Assembly: GCF_000008185.1 (NCBI RefSeq)
Contig: NC_002967.9
Span: 124,001 to 188,000, forward strand
DNA: 64,000 bases
DNA from: Treponema denticola ATCC 35405
GTDB taxonomy: Bacteria > Spirochaetota > Spirochaetia > Treponematales > Treponemataceae
Direction: 5' to 3'
A program made the translations under genes and the position numbers. Position 1 is the stretch's first letter. Every line of letters begins with the position of its first letter. Below are positions 42,840 to 52,297 of this stretch, one piece after another. Under the pieces are notes generated by a model that saw only the letters and a program-made list of their open reading frames with translations, made no database searches and was not told the DNA's origin.

Positions 42840-43472
42840 ATGGAAAACGAAAAAGCATTTTTACAGCTTAAAAACATAAAAAAACATTTTACCGAAAAAG
42901 ATATTTCCATTTCCTTTGAATTAAAAAAGGGGAAAGCTCTGGCCCTCCTCGGGCCTTCAGGCTGCGGCAAAACAACGGTTTTAAAAATAATCTCAGGCCT
43001 TGTCCCTCCGGATTCGGGCGAAATCATTTTGGACGGAAAAAATATCAATCACACTCCTCCCGGCAAACGCGGAATCGGAATGGTCTTTCAGGACTACGCC
43101 CTCTTCCCTCATCTCAATGTTGAAGAAAATATTATCTACGGCTTGGTCTCCCAAGGCATGTCCAAAAAGGAAGCCCGCAAGGCCATTACCCCTCTTGTCG
43201 AGCTTTTTCATTTGGAGGCCTTACAAAAGCGCAAAACGGATCTTCTTTCGGGCGGAGAAAAACAAAGGGTTTCTCTAGCACGGAGCCTTGCAGTAAAACC
43301 CGCCCTCATCCTCTTTGATGAACCCCTTTCTGCCCTCGATGCAGACCTTCGCCTGCACTTGCGTAAAGAATTAAGAGCCAAGCAGGAGAGCTTGGGCTAC
43401 ACAGCCGTTTACGTTACCCACGACAAAGATGAGGCAGCCGCTCTTGCCGATGATGTACTCTACATGGGCTAG
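42840..43472 (+). CDS. thiQ: Thiamine ABC transporter ATPase
   Basis: A 210-residue ATP-binding subunit. All motifs are intact: Walker A GPSGCGKTT, Q-loop FQDYALFPHL, signature LSGGEKQRV, Walker B ALILFDEP, D-loop SALD and switch THDKDEA. AAGGAG sits before the ATG at 42840, which is why the longer frame overlapping thiP was not used. It is shorter than the MalK type and has no TOBE domain, as is normal for ThiQ. It completes the TPP-controlled operon thiBPQ. Confidence 0.92.
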   Translation: MENEKAFLQLKNIKKHFTEKDISISFELKKGKALALLGPSGCGKTTVLKIISGLVPPDSGEIILDGKNINHTPPGKRGIGMVFQDYALFPHLNVEENIIYGLVSQGMSKKEARKAITPLVELFHLEALQKRKTDLLSGGEKQRVSLARSLAVKPALILFDEPLSALDADLRLHLRKELRAKQESLGYTAVYVTHDKDEAAALADDVLYMG

Positions 43473-43476
43473 GCCA

Positions 43477-43509
43477 TTCTGCATATAAATCAAAAACTTA
43501 TATGCAGAA
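43477..43509. terminator. Convergent inverted repeat after thiQ, possible terminator
   Basis: Perfect 12-bp stem TTCTGCATATAA (43477-43488) with TTATATGCAGAA (43498-43509), 9-base loop. It is A/T-rich with no long T-run, so termination strength is uncertain. It lies between the ends of convergent thiQ and the M20 gene. Confidence 0.5.
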
Positions 43510-43524
43510 ACTATGTGAAAGGCT

Positions 43525-44727
43525 TTATTTTAAGCCGCCTAAATTCAAATATTTTAGAACAGCGGCCAGCACAGCAGAGGTTCCTTTATAAAATAAACTT
43601 TCATCCATATCAAATTTATCTGAATGATGAGGATAAATACTACCGTCTTTCTGTATTATAGGATTGGACAAGACAAAAAACGTACCAGGAGCTTTTTGCA
43701 AAAAGTAGGCCATATCTTCACCGGCCATTGTAGGCACCGAAATTTCGTGAATAGAATCTTCTCCCAAAATTTCTTTTGTACTTTCAATAAAAAATTCCGT
43801 AAAACCTTTATCATTTAGCAAAACAGGATACCTAAAATCATAAACCGTTTTTGCTTCGGCCCTGTAAGATTTTGAAATACCCGAAGCAAGATCTTCAATT
43901 CTTTTTGCAATGAAGCTGCGTTCTTTTTCATCAGCAGAACGTACCGTTCCTTCAATAAAAACTTCCTCGGGTATGATATTAAAAGCGGATCCGCCATGTA
44001 TTTGTCCTACGGAAATCAGGGCATGAGAAGTTGGGGGAAGCTCACGACTTATAATCTTTTGTAAACCGGAAACTATTTCACAAGCTATGGGAACAGGATC
44101 TACCGAAAGATGCGGATAAGCCCCATGCGCACCATATCCCTTTACGATAATCTTGAATTTATCGGCAGCGGCAAAAAAAGGCCCTTTACATGCACCTATC
44201 TTTCCTTTTTCAACGCCCGGATAAATATAACCTGCATGAAGGCCTATTACGGCATCAACCTTTGGATTTTCCATACAGCCTTCTTCAATCATGGGGAGGG
44301 CTCCTCCGGGATACTCCTCTCCCGGTTGAAAAAGAATTTTTACACAGCCTTTAAATTCCGATGACAGTTCCTTAAGCACCATACAGGCTCCAAGAGCCAT
44401 AGCCATGTGGCCGTCATGGCCGCAGGCATGCATACAGCCCTCATGTTTTGAGGCAAAACTTAGGCCTGTATTTTCTTTTATGGGCAAGGCATCCATATCG
44501 GCTCTAATTGCTATACATTTGCCCTTTTCTTTTCCCTCAATGAGGGCAACAATAGCATTCCCGTTGACAAGTTTATGATAGGGTATTTGCAGAGCATCGA
44601 GCTGCTTGCAAACATAGTCCACAGTTTTTGGAAGGGATAATTCCAATTCGGGAATCTGATGCAGGTCCCTCCTAATTTGAATAATCTTAGCTTCTTTTTG
44701 TTTGACCAAATCAATTATATTATACAT
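43525..44727 (-). CDS. M20 family amidohydrolase (N-acyl-amino acid hydrolase type)
   Basis: Zinc amidohydrolase of 400 residues that removes an acyl or benzoyl group from an amino acid. It has RRDLHQIPELELSLPKT at the start, IRADMDALPI, the metal-site HACGHDGHMAMALG, QPGEEYPGG with the catalytic Glu, and a C-terminal HHSDKF His ligand. The start at 44727 follows AAGGAGG; a longer frame lacks a ribosome site. There is no signal peptide. Substrate could be N-acetyl- or hippurate-type; sequence cannot decide. It is monocistronic, opposite thiQ. Confidence 0.9.
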   Translation of the reverse strand: MYNIIDLVKQKEAKIIQIRRDLHQIPELELSLPKTVDYVCKQLDALQIPYHKLVNGNAIVALIEGKEKGKCIAIRADMDALPIKENTGLSFASKHEGCMHACGHDGHMAMALGACMVLKELSSEFKGCVKILFQPGEEYPGGALPMIEEGCMENPKVDAVIGLHAGYIYPGVEKGKIGACKGPFFAAADKFKIIVKGYGAHGAYPHLSVDPVPIACEIVSGLQKIISRELPPTSHALISVGQIHGGSAFNIIPEEVFIEGTVRSADEKERSFIAKRIEDLASGISKSYRAEAKTVYDFRYPVLLNDKGFTEFFIESTKEILGEDSIHEISVPTMAGEDMAYFLQKAPGTFFVLSNPIIQKDGSIYPHHSDKFDMDESLFYKGTSAVLAAVLKYLNLGGLK

Positions 44728-44764
44728 ATTTAAATTAAACCTCCTTATGTAAATTGTATAATAA

Positions 44765-44793
44765 AGTATTGCATAGTCTTTTGCAAAAGTCAA
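44765..44793 (-). promoter_or_regulatory. Promoter of the M20 amidohydrolase gene
   Basis: Minus strand TTGACT (44788-44793), 17 bp, AATACT (44765-44770) with a preceding TGC. It lies 38 bp upstream of the start at 44727. Confidence 0.5.
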
Positions 44794-44810
44794 CACCAAT
44801 TTTTTCTTTA

Positions 44811-44839
44811 TTGATTTTTTTAGCATTTTCCTTTATACT
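44811..44839 (+). promoter_or_regulatory. Promoter of the two-component operon
   Basis: TTGATT (44811-44816), 17 bp, TATACT (44834-44839), 43 bp upstream of the histidine kinase ATG. It faces away from the M20 promoter with 17 bp between the two -35 elements. Confidence 0.55.
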
Positions 44840-44882
44840 TAATGAACGGTAGATATTTTAATAGAGAGAGCTCTGTAATTAT

Positions 44883-45980
44883 ATGCTTTTATTTTTAGAA
44901 AATTTTTTGATAGTTCTTTTTTCTTCTCTTTTTGTATTTTCTAAAACCGGATCGTTTATAGTTATTCCCTGCTTTATAATATTTTTTTCTATGGGGCTAT
45001 GGAGCGGTATGATACACAGCAATATAAAGCCTTTTATTTTTATCGTCTTTGTCATATTTACAGCAGCATTCAATAAAAATCTTGCATTTTTTTCTCCCGT
45101 TTTTATCGCTATGAATTTAGAAGCCGAAGGAAATCAAAAGCACCTGTCCCTTATTTTTAAATTTCTTCCTTTATTGTGTGTGTTTTTTAATTTCGATCTT
45201 ATTTTCTTTCTGTTTACTTTGATTATATTCTTCTATTCGGGTGTTAAAGAAAACTATCTACTTAAAACATTGGAAGTAACCGGACTAAAAGATAAACTTG
45301 CCGAAAGCAAAATTAATTCGGAAAAAAGGGAACGAATTTTAGAAAACGAGGTTTTAAAAAATGCTGAAGTTTTAATCCTCGCCGAACGGAACAGAATTTC
45401 AGGAAGTCTTCATAATTCCATAGGTCATACACTTAGTGCCGGTATTTTACAGGTGAATGCGCTAAAATATATTTCAAATCAAGAGGACGTAAAGGAAAGT
45501 TTAAACACTTTACAAAATTCTTTAGAAAACGGTATGACCGAAATAAGAGAATGTCTTCATAATATGCATAATGATTCTTTTAATTTACAAACAGGTTTGG
45601 AAGAACTTGTTGAAAACACAAAAAAAATTAAAATACAATTAACATATAAGGTAGACTCTATACCCTATGAGCTAAAATACGATATCTTTTCAATAGTAAA
45701 AGAAAGCCTTTCAAATACCATCAAACACAGCGGAGCAAGTGAATTGAATCTGAGCGTACTGGAACACCTCGGCTTTTACTCTCTTATAATAAAAGATAAT
45801 GGGAGAGGCTTTTCAGGAAAACAAATCAGAAATCTAAATTATGGAATAGGTTTAAAAGTTATAGCCGACCTTGTAGAAAAACATAGAGGTATAATTAAAT
45901 TTTATTCCGAAAACGGATTTAAAACTCATATTATATTTCCAAAAATAAAGGATAAATACAATGAAGATAATAATAGTTGA
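44883..45980 (+). CDS. Membrane sensor histidine kinase, NarL-partner (HisKA_3) type
   Basis: A 365-residue kinase. The N-terminal 130 residues form four to five membrane helices with very short loops, so it probably senses a membrane signal. A coiled coil leads to the HisKA_3 dimerisation site AERNRISGSLHNSIGHTLS with phospho-acceptor His in SLHNS, then the HATPase domain with N-box KESLSNTIKHSGAS and G-box DNGRGFSG, with NYGIGL later. It overlaps the response regulator gene by 20 bp, so the pair is cognate. Signal and targets unknown. Confidence 0.9.
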   Translation: MLLFLENFLIVLFSSLFVFSKTGSFIVIPCFIIFFSMGLWSGMIHSNIKPFIFIVFVIFTAAFNKNLAFFSPVFIAMNLEAEGNQKHLSLIFKFLPLLCVFFNFDLIFFLFTLIIFFYSGVKENYLLKTLEVTGLKDKLAESKINSEKRERILENEVLKNAEVLILAERNRISGSLHNSIGHTLSAGILQVNALKYISNQEDVKESLNTLQNSLENGMTEIRECLHNMHNDSFNLQTGLEELVENTKKIKIQLTYKVDSIPYELKYDIFSIVKESLSNTIKHSGASELNLSVLEHLGFYSLIIKDNGRGFSGKQIRNLNYGIGLKVIADLVEKHRGIIKFYSENGFKTHIIFPKIKDKYNEDNNS

Positions 45981-46566
45981 TGATGATTGTCTTGTCGTTT
46001 CCTCTTTAAAGACAATATTAAAAGCCAACGGATTCGATATTATTGCAACCGGCTCAAACGGAAACGAAGCGATTACCCTCTTTAATGAATACAAACCGGA
46101 TATTCTTTTAATGGATATCAGAATGCAAAATATGACCGGAATAGAAGCAAGCGAAAAAATTCTAGCCGAACATAGCGATGCAAAAATATTATTGCTTACA
46201 ACCTTTAACGATGAAGAATATATTACAAAAGCAATTAACTTCGGATGTAAGGGTTATATATTAAAACAAAACATAGATTCTTTGGTACCTGCATTAAATG
46301 CAGTCGGCGCAGGGAGCATCGTATTCGATTCGGAGATAATATCAAAAATCCCTCAAACAAAACCTGCGCGCTCACAATTTAAAGAAGATTTAAACGATAG
46401 AGAAACCGATATTTTGGAATTGGTTGCAGATGGACTTAATAATAAAGAAATAGCAAACCGACTTAGTTTGAGTGAAGGAACTGTCCGTAATTATGTTTCT
46501 TCCATACTCGAAAAACTGAATTTAAGAGATAGAACACAATTAGTTGTATATTATTACACAAAATAG
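45961..46566 (+). CDS. NarL/LuxR-type response regulator
   Basis: A 201-residue regulator with receiver domain (IIVDDDCLV at the N-terminus, phospho-acceptor Asp in ILLMDIRMQN, Lys in GYILKQ) and a C-terminal LuxR-type HTH (LNDRETDILELVADGLNNKE, then IANRLSLSEGTVRNYVSSIL). An AAGGA stands 8 bases before the ATG. It is the partner of the preceding kinase and lies 11 bp before the YihY-type gene, which may be its direct target or merely part of the operon. Confidence 0.93.
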   Translation: MKIIIVDDDCLVVSSLKTILKANGFDIIATGSNGNEAITLFNEYKPDILLMDIRMQNMTGIEASEKILAEHSDAKILLLTTFNDEEYITKAINFGCKGYILKQNIDSLVPALNAVGAGSIVFDSEIISKIPQTKPARSQFKEDLNDRETDILELVADGLNNKEIANRLSLSEGTVRNYVSSILEKLNLRDRTQLVVYYYTK

Positions 46567-46577
46567 GAGGACCTTGA

Positions 46578-47885
46578 TTGAAAAAAGAAAAAAGCAATAG
46601 TCAGAAATTTTTAGCTTGGTATGAAAGAGTTGTTCAAGAACAAAAAAAAGGGCTCTATGACTTTAACCAAAAAATATATATTACAATTGTAAGTTTTGTA
46701 AATAATGATCTTTTAACTACTGCGGCGGCAGGGGCATATAATTTTTTAATGTCCGCTCTTCCTATTTTTATTTTGACATTAACTATTTTACTCCGTGTCT
46801 TAAAACAAAGCCCTCAGCAAATAAAAGAAGCTCTCAGAGCTCTTTCAATTTTTCAAAACACGGTTAATCTTGACAGGTTTTTCCATTTTTTATTGAATGT
46901 AAATAGTTTCTCCTTTTTTGAGTTCATTGTTTTGATTTTTGTTTTATGGATGGCCAGACGTTTTTTTGCAACCATTCAGCATTCAATCAGAAAAGTATAC
47001 CGGAAGAAAATAAAAATCACCCCTTTAAAAACCAGCCTGATAGTTATTCTAGGCGAAATAATTGTTGTCATCCTGCTTGTTTTTTTATTTATATTTTTAA
47101 TAACGGGTTCTGCAGTATTTAGAAGCGATTTTGCTCAGCCTGTTTTTTCACCGAACTTATTCAGTCTTTTAAGAAATCTATTTAGATTTATTCCCGTTAT
47201 TTTTATGCAGCTGTTTGTCTGTTTGATATATTATTGGATGCCGCCTATAAAGCCCTCTTTTAAGACAGCTTTGCTTTCATCTGCAGCCTGTACTTTATCC
47301 TATTATTTTGTAAAGATATTTTTTAGTTTTTTTAGATCTACAGTTAAATTTACATTCGTATACGGCCTTTTTACAAATGTAATACTTGTCCTAATTCAAG
47401 TCTGGTTTTTCTTTTTTTTCTTTGTATTTTTTGCACAGTTTATGTATGTTAATCAGTTTTTTAATAGTTTTATAATCTCACAACTTTATAGGCTTCCAAA
47501 AGAAGATGCCCCCGGTTTTTTTAATCAGCTTTTAAGGCATCTTTTTATCACTCCGCCAAAAGAATATAGAAAACAAGCTATAGAAATAAAAGCAGGAGAA
47601 ACTATTTTTAATTATGAAGATGAATCAAGTGAAATTTACTACATAATAGAAGGAAGCGTAAGTGTCACAAGATTGAACAAAATCCTGAATTTCGGAAAAG
47701 GAGATTTGTTTGGAGAGCTTGCATGTCTTTTAAACGGGAAAAGGACGGGCACGGCTATTGCGGAAACCGACTGCCTTTTAGCAGTTATTCCCGAAAAACT
47801 TTTTTTAGAAGCGATTTCAATCGATGGAAATGTTTCAAGGCAGGCCTTAAAAATTTTAGCCGAATCTTTAATCGACCAAAATTAA
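46578..47885 (+). CDS. YihY/BrkB membrane protein fused to a cyclic-nucleotide-binding domain
   Basis: A 435-residue protein. About 40-300 is the YihY/BrkB-like membrane domain with six helices (NNDLLTTAAAGAYNFLMSAL at the start of it). About 325-425 is a cNMP-binding-type beta-barrel: AGETIFNYEDESSEIYYIIE, then FGKGDLFGELACLLNGKRTGTAIA, resembling the phosphate-binding cassette (FGELACLL..KRTGTA). The phosphate-contact Arg of the cassette appears in KRTGTA. The TTG start at 46578 follows a perfect AGGAGG 7 bases upstream. Likely, cyclic nucleotide binding changes the activity of the membrane part; both the fusion and the ligand need proof. Confidence 0.83.
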   Translation: MKKEKSNSQKFLAWYERVVQEQKKGLYDFNQKIYITIVSFVNNDLLTTAAAGAYNFLMSALPIFILTLTILLRVLKQSPQQIKEALRALSIFQNTVNLDRFFHFLLNVNSFSFFEFIVLIFVLWMARRFFATIQHSIRKVYRKKIKITPLKTSLIVILGEIIVVILLVFLFIFLITGSAVFRSDFAQPVFSPNLFSLLRNLFRFIPVIFMQLFVCLIYYWMPPIKPSFKTALLSSAACTLSYYFVKIFFSFFRSTVKFTFVYGLFTNVILVLIQVWFFFFFFVFFAQFMYVNQFFNSFIISQLYRLPKEDAPGFFNQLLRHLFITPPKEYRKQAIEIKAGETIFNYEDESSEIYYIIEGSVSVTRLNKILNFGKGDLFGELACLLNGKRTGTAIAETDCLLAVIPEKLFLEAISIDGNVSRQALKILAESLIDQN

Positions 47886-47892
47886 AATTGAA

Positions 47893-47926
47893 AGAACCTC
47901 GAAGAAGCTCTGCTCTTCGAGGTTCT
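47893..47926. terminator. Stem-loop between the convergent YihY-type and YedE-type genes
   Basis: Perfect 13-bp stem AGAACCTCGAAGA (47893-47905) with TCTTCGAGGTTCT (47914-47926), 8-base loop. T-rich but interrupted tracts follow on both sides. Likely a shared terminator. Confidence 0.7.
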
Positions 47927-47934
47927 GCTTAAAC

Positions 47935-49191
47935 TTATTTCTTTTTATTAATCAGCTTTAAAGTATAGTTTCCTAAAAAACCTCCGGCAACAAGGAAAAT
48001 TAAGAATATCCATCCTGAAAGTGAAAAGTTTGCAATTGGAGTATACAAGGCACCGACATTACATCCGTTTGAGAGTCTTGTTCCAAAACCCATCGCAAAA
48101 CCGCCGATTGCAAAAACGATGACATCTTTTACCCTAATTTTTAACTCCGACTTAAAGCTTTTTGTAAAGCTTCCTGCAAGAAGAAGACATATCGCAGTAC
48201 CGGCCACAATACCGATATTCTGAACGAAAACAGGATGCTCAAAGAAAGGCATTGTATAAGGCTTCGGTTTACCTCCGGTAAAAGCAACAATGGAATCAAC
48301 ACTCATACCGAAAAACTTTAACAGTCTTCCGAACCAAAAACCGAAAGGAGTCGAAGCACCCCAACCAGCCTTTGTAACCCCCATTAAAAGTGTAAACAAA
48401 ACTGAAAGTAAAACAGCCCCCATAGTTAAAGACCAAGGTTCAACAAAAAGTTTTTTGTAAGTTGCTTCACTAAAAAATTTATAGTTATGTGTATCAAGTT
48501 CTTTTACTGCATCCTGATCTTTTTCGGAACCTACACCTGAGTATTTGTTTTGCTTTTTTCTTTTACTTTCATACATATATGAGAGTACAACAATAATACC
48601 TGCAAACAAAGCTGTTACAATGATTGCACCTAGATATCCGCCCTTTCCATTTGAAGCGAACCAGTCAGGTATAAAGACACCGCTGCCTGTTCCGCTCTTA
48701 AATAATGAATCTTTGATCCATGACTGTTTGGCCTGAATAGGAAGACCTACAAAAACACCTATTCCGAAAAATAAAAGAGTAATAAGAGCTCGCGGTAAAC
48801 CCGTAACCAAGTCCGTAAGAGTTCCTGTTGCACAGCAAGAGGAATAACTCATACCGAAACCGAATAGGAAGCCTCCTAAGATTAGGCCTAAGTTGATAGG
48901 ATTAATCCAAAGGTCATAGTTTTTAACATCTCCAAAAATAAGAAAGGCGGAAGTAAGAATTGCAGAAATTACGAACATCAACATCAAAGCTCTCATAAGT
49001 TTGGTGGAGCCTGTTCGATATGCTCTGTTTACACTTCCTGCAAAGCCGAACAATGAACGGGTTAAAACATAGCCTAAGGCTATTCCTATAACCCATCTAA
49101 AAAATAACATATCCGTCTTTAATAAAACGGAACCCAAAACAATGCTTAAAATCAGCACTGCAAAACCGATAATGTTTTCGATTTTTTTCAT
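47935..49191 (-). CDS. YeeE/YedE (TsuA-like) sulfur-compound transporter
   Basis: Membrane transporter of 418 residues with about ten helices in two inverted halves. Both halves show the family cysteine loops: GMSYSSCCATGTLTDLVTG and GTRLSNGCNVGALYTPIAN. In TsuA these cysteines pass thiosulfate through the membrane. It lies 20 bp after the APC permease and close to a CoA-disulfide reductase-rhodanese gene on the same strand, so this is a sulfur-acquisition set. Some relatives move selenium compounds; both are possible in an organism with selenoproteins. Confidence 0.87.
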   Translation of the reverse strand: MKKIENIIGFAVLILSIVLGSVLLKTDMLFFRWVIGIALGYVLTRSLFGFAGSVNRAYRTGSTKLMRALMLMFVISAILTSAFLIFGDVKNYDLWINPINLGLILGGFLFGFGMSYSSCCATGTLTDLVTGLPRALITLLFFGIGVFVGLPIQAKQSWIKDSLFKSGTGSGVFIPDWFASNGKGGYLGAIIVTALFAGIIVVLSYMYESKRKKQNKYSGVGSEKDQDAVKELDTHNYKFFSEATYKKLFVEPWSLTMGAVLLSVLFTLLMGVTKAGWGASTPFGFWFGRLLKFFGMSVDSIVAFTGGKPKPYTMPFFEHPVFVQNIGIVAGTAICLLLAGSFTKSFKSELKIRVKDVIVFAIGGFAMGFGTRLSNGCNVGALYTPIANFSLSGWIFLIFLVAGGFLGNYTLKLINKKK

Positions 49192-49211
49192 ACAAAACTC
49201 CTTATAAACTA

Positions 49212-50567
49212 TTATGTACTTTTTTCTTTTCGGCGGGTACCGAATCTATAAAATAGAAAACCCAGCAGCGTCCAAGCTATCAAAAAAAACATTGAACCCT
49301 TTGTCAACTGTGCCGGTGAACCCGGAATTAAAAGAAGGCTTATAAATATCAAACCTATAAGACCCGAAAAAGCACACATTGTTTTTTCAAATAAATTTTT
49401 ACCTTTTCTAATCCCTATTATACCCACATAGGTATAAGCCAAAGCAGCCAACACGGAAGCCATATCCACAATCAAAATAATTACTTCTCGACCTATCCAT
49501 GGCCCTATTAAACTTACGCCCGCAATAAACAAAATCGCATTCGGGTATAAATTCTTATCGTTCTTTTTACCCAAAAAAGCCGGAGAAAGCTTTTCATTAG
49601 ACAAGGCACCAAGCAATTTGCTGCTGCTTATCATAAAGCCATTAATACCTCCGGTAACAGCCGAAAAAATTGCAATAAGTAAAAAGAAAAAACCTATAAA
49701 GCCGGTCTTGCTCGTTACTGATGAGGCGACTGCCCACTCAACCTTAGCAGCTTCTTCAGGGCCATAGCTCAAAGCTCCTATCATGTTTAAAAGGCTGTAT
49801 AGCAAGATGCCGAAAATTATGGAAATAATCGTAGGCAAATGTGTCTTAGACGGAGCAAATCCCAAATCACAGGACACTTGTGGAACTACATCAAAGCCAA
49901 CAAACAAAAAAGGAATTATAGCTATTATAGATGCGGTTTTTGCCAAAGATATTTTATCATAGCCCAAATAATTATCGGAAAAAACTTTTAAATTACTTTT
50001 TCCCAAAATTATAAAAAACAAAACTATAACGATAAGCACAAGTGCAGAACTCATGATGTTTTGTATCTTTGTACTTAAAGAAAGTCCTTTTAAATTGACT
50101 ATAGTGAAAACTATAATCGGAACTGAGGCTATAAGAATATCTGCAAGATAAACACTTGTCGGTCCGAAATCATACATATAGCCCCACAGCATTACCTTAC
50201 CGAAAATCTTACGTAATATGAGAACGTAGGCCGTTGCATTTAAAGGAATCATGCTCAAATAACAAAGACTCAATGACCAGCCGACAATAAAACCGTGCAC
50301 CTTTCCCATATTTGTCAAGGTATAAGAAAATTCACCGCCCTCGCCTACATGATTGCTAAGCATAACCTGATAAGCCTTTTGTATTACTATAACAAAAAGG
50401 CCCCCTATGCAAAGACCAAGGACGGTGTTTATAACCCCCGAATTAGGTAAGAAAAGAGTTCCCGGCAAAATAAAAGAACCCCATCCGATAATTGAACCTA
50501 TTACAAGATTTAAAACATCGAATTTTGACAGCCCCTTTACCTTTGCCGGTATTTTTTTATCTTCCAA
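49212..50567 (-). CDS. APC superfamily amino acid permease
   Basis: A 451-residue membrane protein with 12 helices. The first helices carry FDVLNLVIGSIIGWGSFILPG, the APC signature with the broken helix 1, and GEGGEFSYTLTNMGKVHGF in the helix 2-3 region. It lies between the CoA-disulfide reductase gene (10 bp) and the YedE-like gene (20 bp) on the same strand. The substrate is not shown by sequence; a sulfur amino acid is suggested by its neighbours (inference). Confidence 0.83.
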   Translation of the reverse strand: MEDKKIPAKVKGLSKFDVLNLVIGSIIGWGSFILPGTLFLPNSGVINTVLGLCIGGLFVIVIQKAYQVMLSNHVGEGGEFSYTLTNMGKVHGFIVGWSLSLCYLSMIPLNATAYVLILRKIFGKVMLWGYMYDFGPTSVYLADILIASVPIIVFTIVNLKGLSLSTKIQNIMSSALVLIVIVLFFIILGKSNLKVFSDNYLGYDKISLAKTASIIAIIPFLFVGFDVVPQVSCDLGFAPSKTHLPTIISIIFGILLYSLLNMIGALSYGPEEAAKVEWAVASSVTSKTGFIGFFFLLIAIFSAVTGGINGFMISSSKLLGALSNEKLSPAFLGKKNDKNLYPNAILFIAGVSLIGPWIGREVIILIVDMASVLAALAYTYVGIIGIRKGKNLFEKTMCAFSGLIGLIFISLLLIPGSPAQLTKGSMFFLIAWTLLGFLFYRFGTRRKEKST

Positions 50568-50577
50568 AAGCTTTTTC

Positions 50578-52275
50578 CTATCTAAAATTATATTTAGTAA
50601 CTATCGGCTTTCGGTTTTGAGTAATGTCATTAAAGTATTCATAAACACTTATACCTAAAAATGAGCCCATAATATTTACTATGTTCTTATATCCCTTACC
50701 TTTTAAAGCACAAAGAGCATTGTAGCTTCTCTGGCTTGAGCGGCAATGTACATATACCGGTTTATCTTTCGGGATCTCATTCATTCTTTCACGTAATTGG
50801 CTCAAAGGAATATTTACGGCATTTAAAAGATGTCCCGCTTCAAATTCCTTGGGCTCGCGGACATCAACAATAAAAGCATTTGATTCGACAAGCTCTCTTA
50901 CCATTGTAACAGGAACCTGCTTATACACTCCGTTTAAAATATTTAAACCTACAAGAGCTGCATGATTAACAATATCCTTTGCAGTTCCAAACATAGGGGA
51001 ATAACAAAGCTCTAACTCTTTTAAGTCTTCCAAGGTTCCGCCCAACATAATAAATGAAGCTATAACATCTATACGCTTATCGACATTTCCTTTTCCTATT
51101 GCTTGTGCTCCTAAAATCTTACCGGAAGGATTGGCAAAAATCAGTTTAAAGAAAAGAGGGTGAGCATCCGGCATAAGACCTACCTTATCTCCGGGAATAA
51201 CATAGACAAAATCGTAATTAATTCCTTGAGCTTGACACTCTCTTTCATTGAGACCCGTACATGCGGCATTATAATCAAAACATTGAATAACCGAAGAACC
51301 GATAACTCCCTTGTTTCTATGAGGAATACCGTACATATCATCTGCAGCAGCTCTGGCCTGCCTTTGTGCAGGGCCTGCAAGAGTAAGCCTTGTCTTTTTG
51401 CCAGTTATAAAATGACTTACTTCAATAGCATCTCCTACTGCATAAATATCTTCTACATTGGTACGGTAATTATGATCGACTAAAATAGCTCCCGTATCTC
51501 CTAGTTTTACGCCTGCACTTTGAGCTAAAGCAACTTCAGGACGGACACCCAATGACAAAACAACAGCTCCGGCATCAAGCTTTTTGCCGCTCTCAAGGAT
51601 AATAAAACCGTCTCCTATCTCTTTTATACCGTCGCCTAAAACTAAGTTTACACCCTTATCGTGCAACTCTTTATGAAGAATTTGGACCATATCATAATCA
51701 AACGGAGCCATTACCTGCGGAAGTTTTTCTACAAGGGAAACATTTTTACCTGCAAGCTTAAAGTTTTCGGCAACCTCAATACCGATAAAACCTGCACCTA
51801 TAACCGCAATATCTTTCACATTTTGAGCTTTAACATAATCGTCAAGTTTTTTAATATCGGCAACATTCCTTACGGTAAAAACATGGGGCTTATCATATCC
51901 CGCTATAGAACGCGGAACCACAGGAGCCGCCCCCGGGGAAAGAACTAATACATCATAAGATTCTTCAAATTCTGTTCCGGTATTTAAGTCTTTTACTTTA
52001 ACGATTTTTTTTGATGAATCGACAGCCAATACCTCATGAGAAGTCTTTGCAATAATGTTATATTGCTTCTTAAACTTTTCAGGAGTCATTAAAACAAGAT
52101 TCTCGCTTTCGGGAACAATCCGGCTTAAGAAAAAGGGTAAGGCACAATTTGAAAAAGATACATTGGGACCTTTTTCAAACATAATAACTTCAGCATTTTC
52201 ATCCAAGCGTCTAACTCTTGCAGCGACTGAAGCCCCGCCTGCTACGCCTCCTACAATTACAACTTTCTTTGCCAT
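50578..52275 (-). CDS. CoA-disulfide reductase fused to a rhodanese domain
   Basis: FAD enzyme of 565 residues that reduces CoA disulfide, CoA persulfide or related species with NAD(P)H. Two dinucleotide motifs (VIVGGVAGGASVAARVRR and IAVIGAGFIGIEVAENF), the single active-site cysteine in SFSNCALPFF (Cys44) and a dimerisation domain are typical of CoADR. From about 465 a rhodanese domain follows with Cys511 in VHCRSSQRS. The fusion (CoADR-RHD) is known to act in sulfur or polysulfide metabolism. An AAGGAG precedes the ATG. It heads the CoADR-APC-YedE operon. Confidence 0.92.
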   Translation of the reverse strand: MAKKVVIVGGVAGGASVAARVRRLDENAEVIMFEKGPNVSFSNCALPFFLSRIVPESENLVLMTPEKFKKQYNIIAKTSHEVLAVDSSKKIVKVKDLNTGTEFEESYDVLVLSPGAAPVVPRSIAGYDKPHVFTVRNVADIKKLDDYVKAQNVKDIAVIGAGFIGIEVAENFKLAGKNVSLVEKLPQVMAPFDYDMVQILHKELHDKGVNLVLGDGIKEIGDGFIILESGKKLDAGAVVLSLGVRPEVALAQSAGVKLGDTGAILVDHNYRTNVEDIYAVGDAIEVSHFITGKKTRLTLAGPAQRQARAAADDMYGIPHRNKGVIGSSVIQCFDYNAACTGLNERECQAQGINYDFVYVIPGDKVGLMPDAHPLFFKLIFANPSGKILGAQAIGKGNVDKRIDVIASFIMLGGTLEDLKELELCYSPMFGTAKDIVNHAALVGLNILNGVYKQVPVTMVRELVESNAFIVDVREPKEFEAGHLLNAVNIPLSQLRERMNEIPKDKPVYVHCRSSQRSYNALCALKGKGYKNIVNIMGSFLGISVYEYFNDITQNRKPIVTKYNFR

Positions 52276-52297
52276 AAATTTCTCCTTAAAATAAAAT

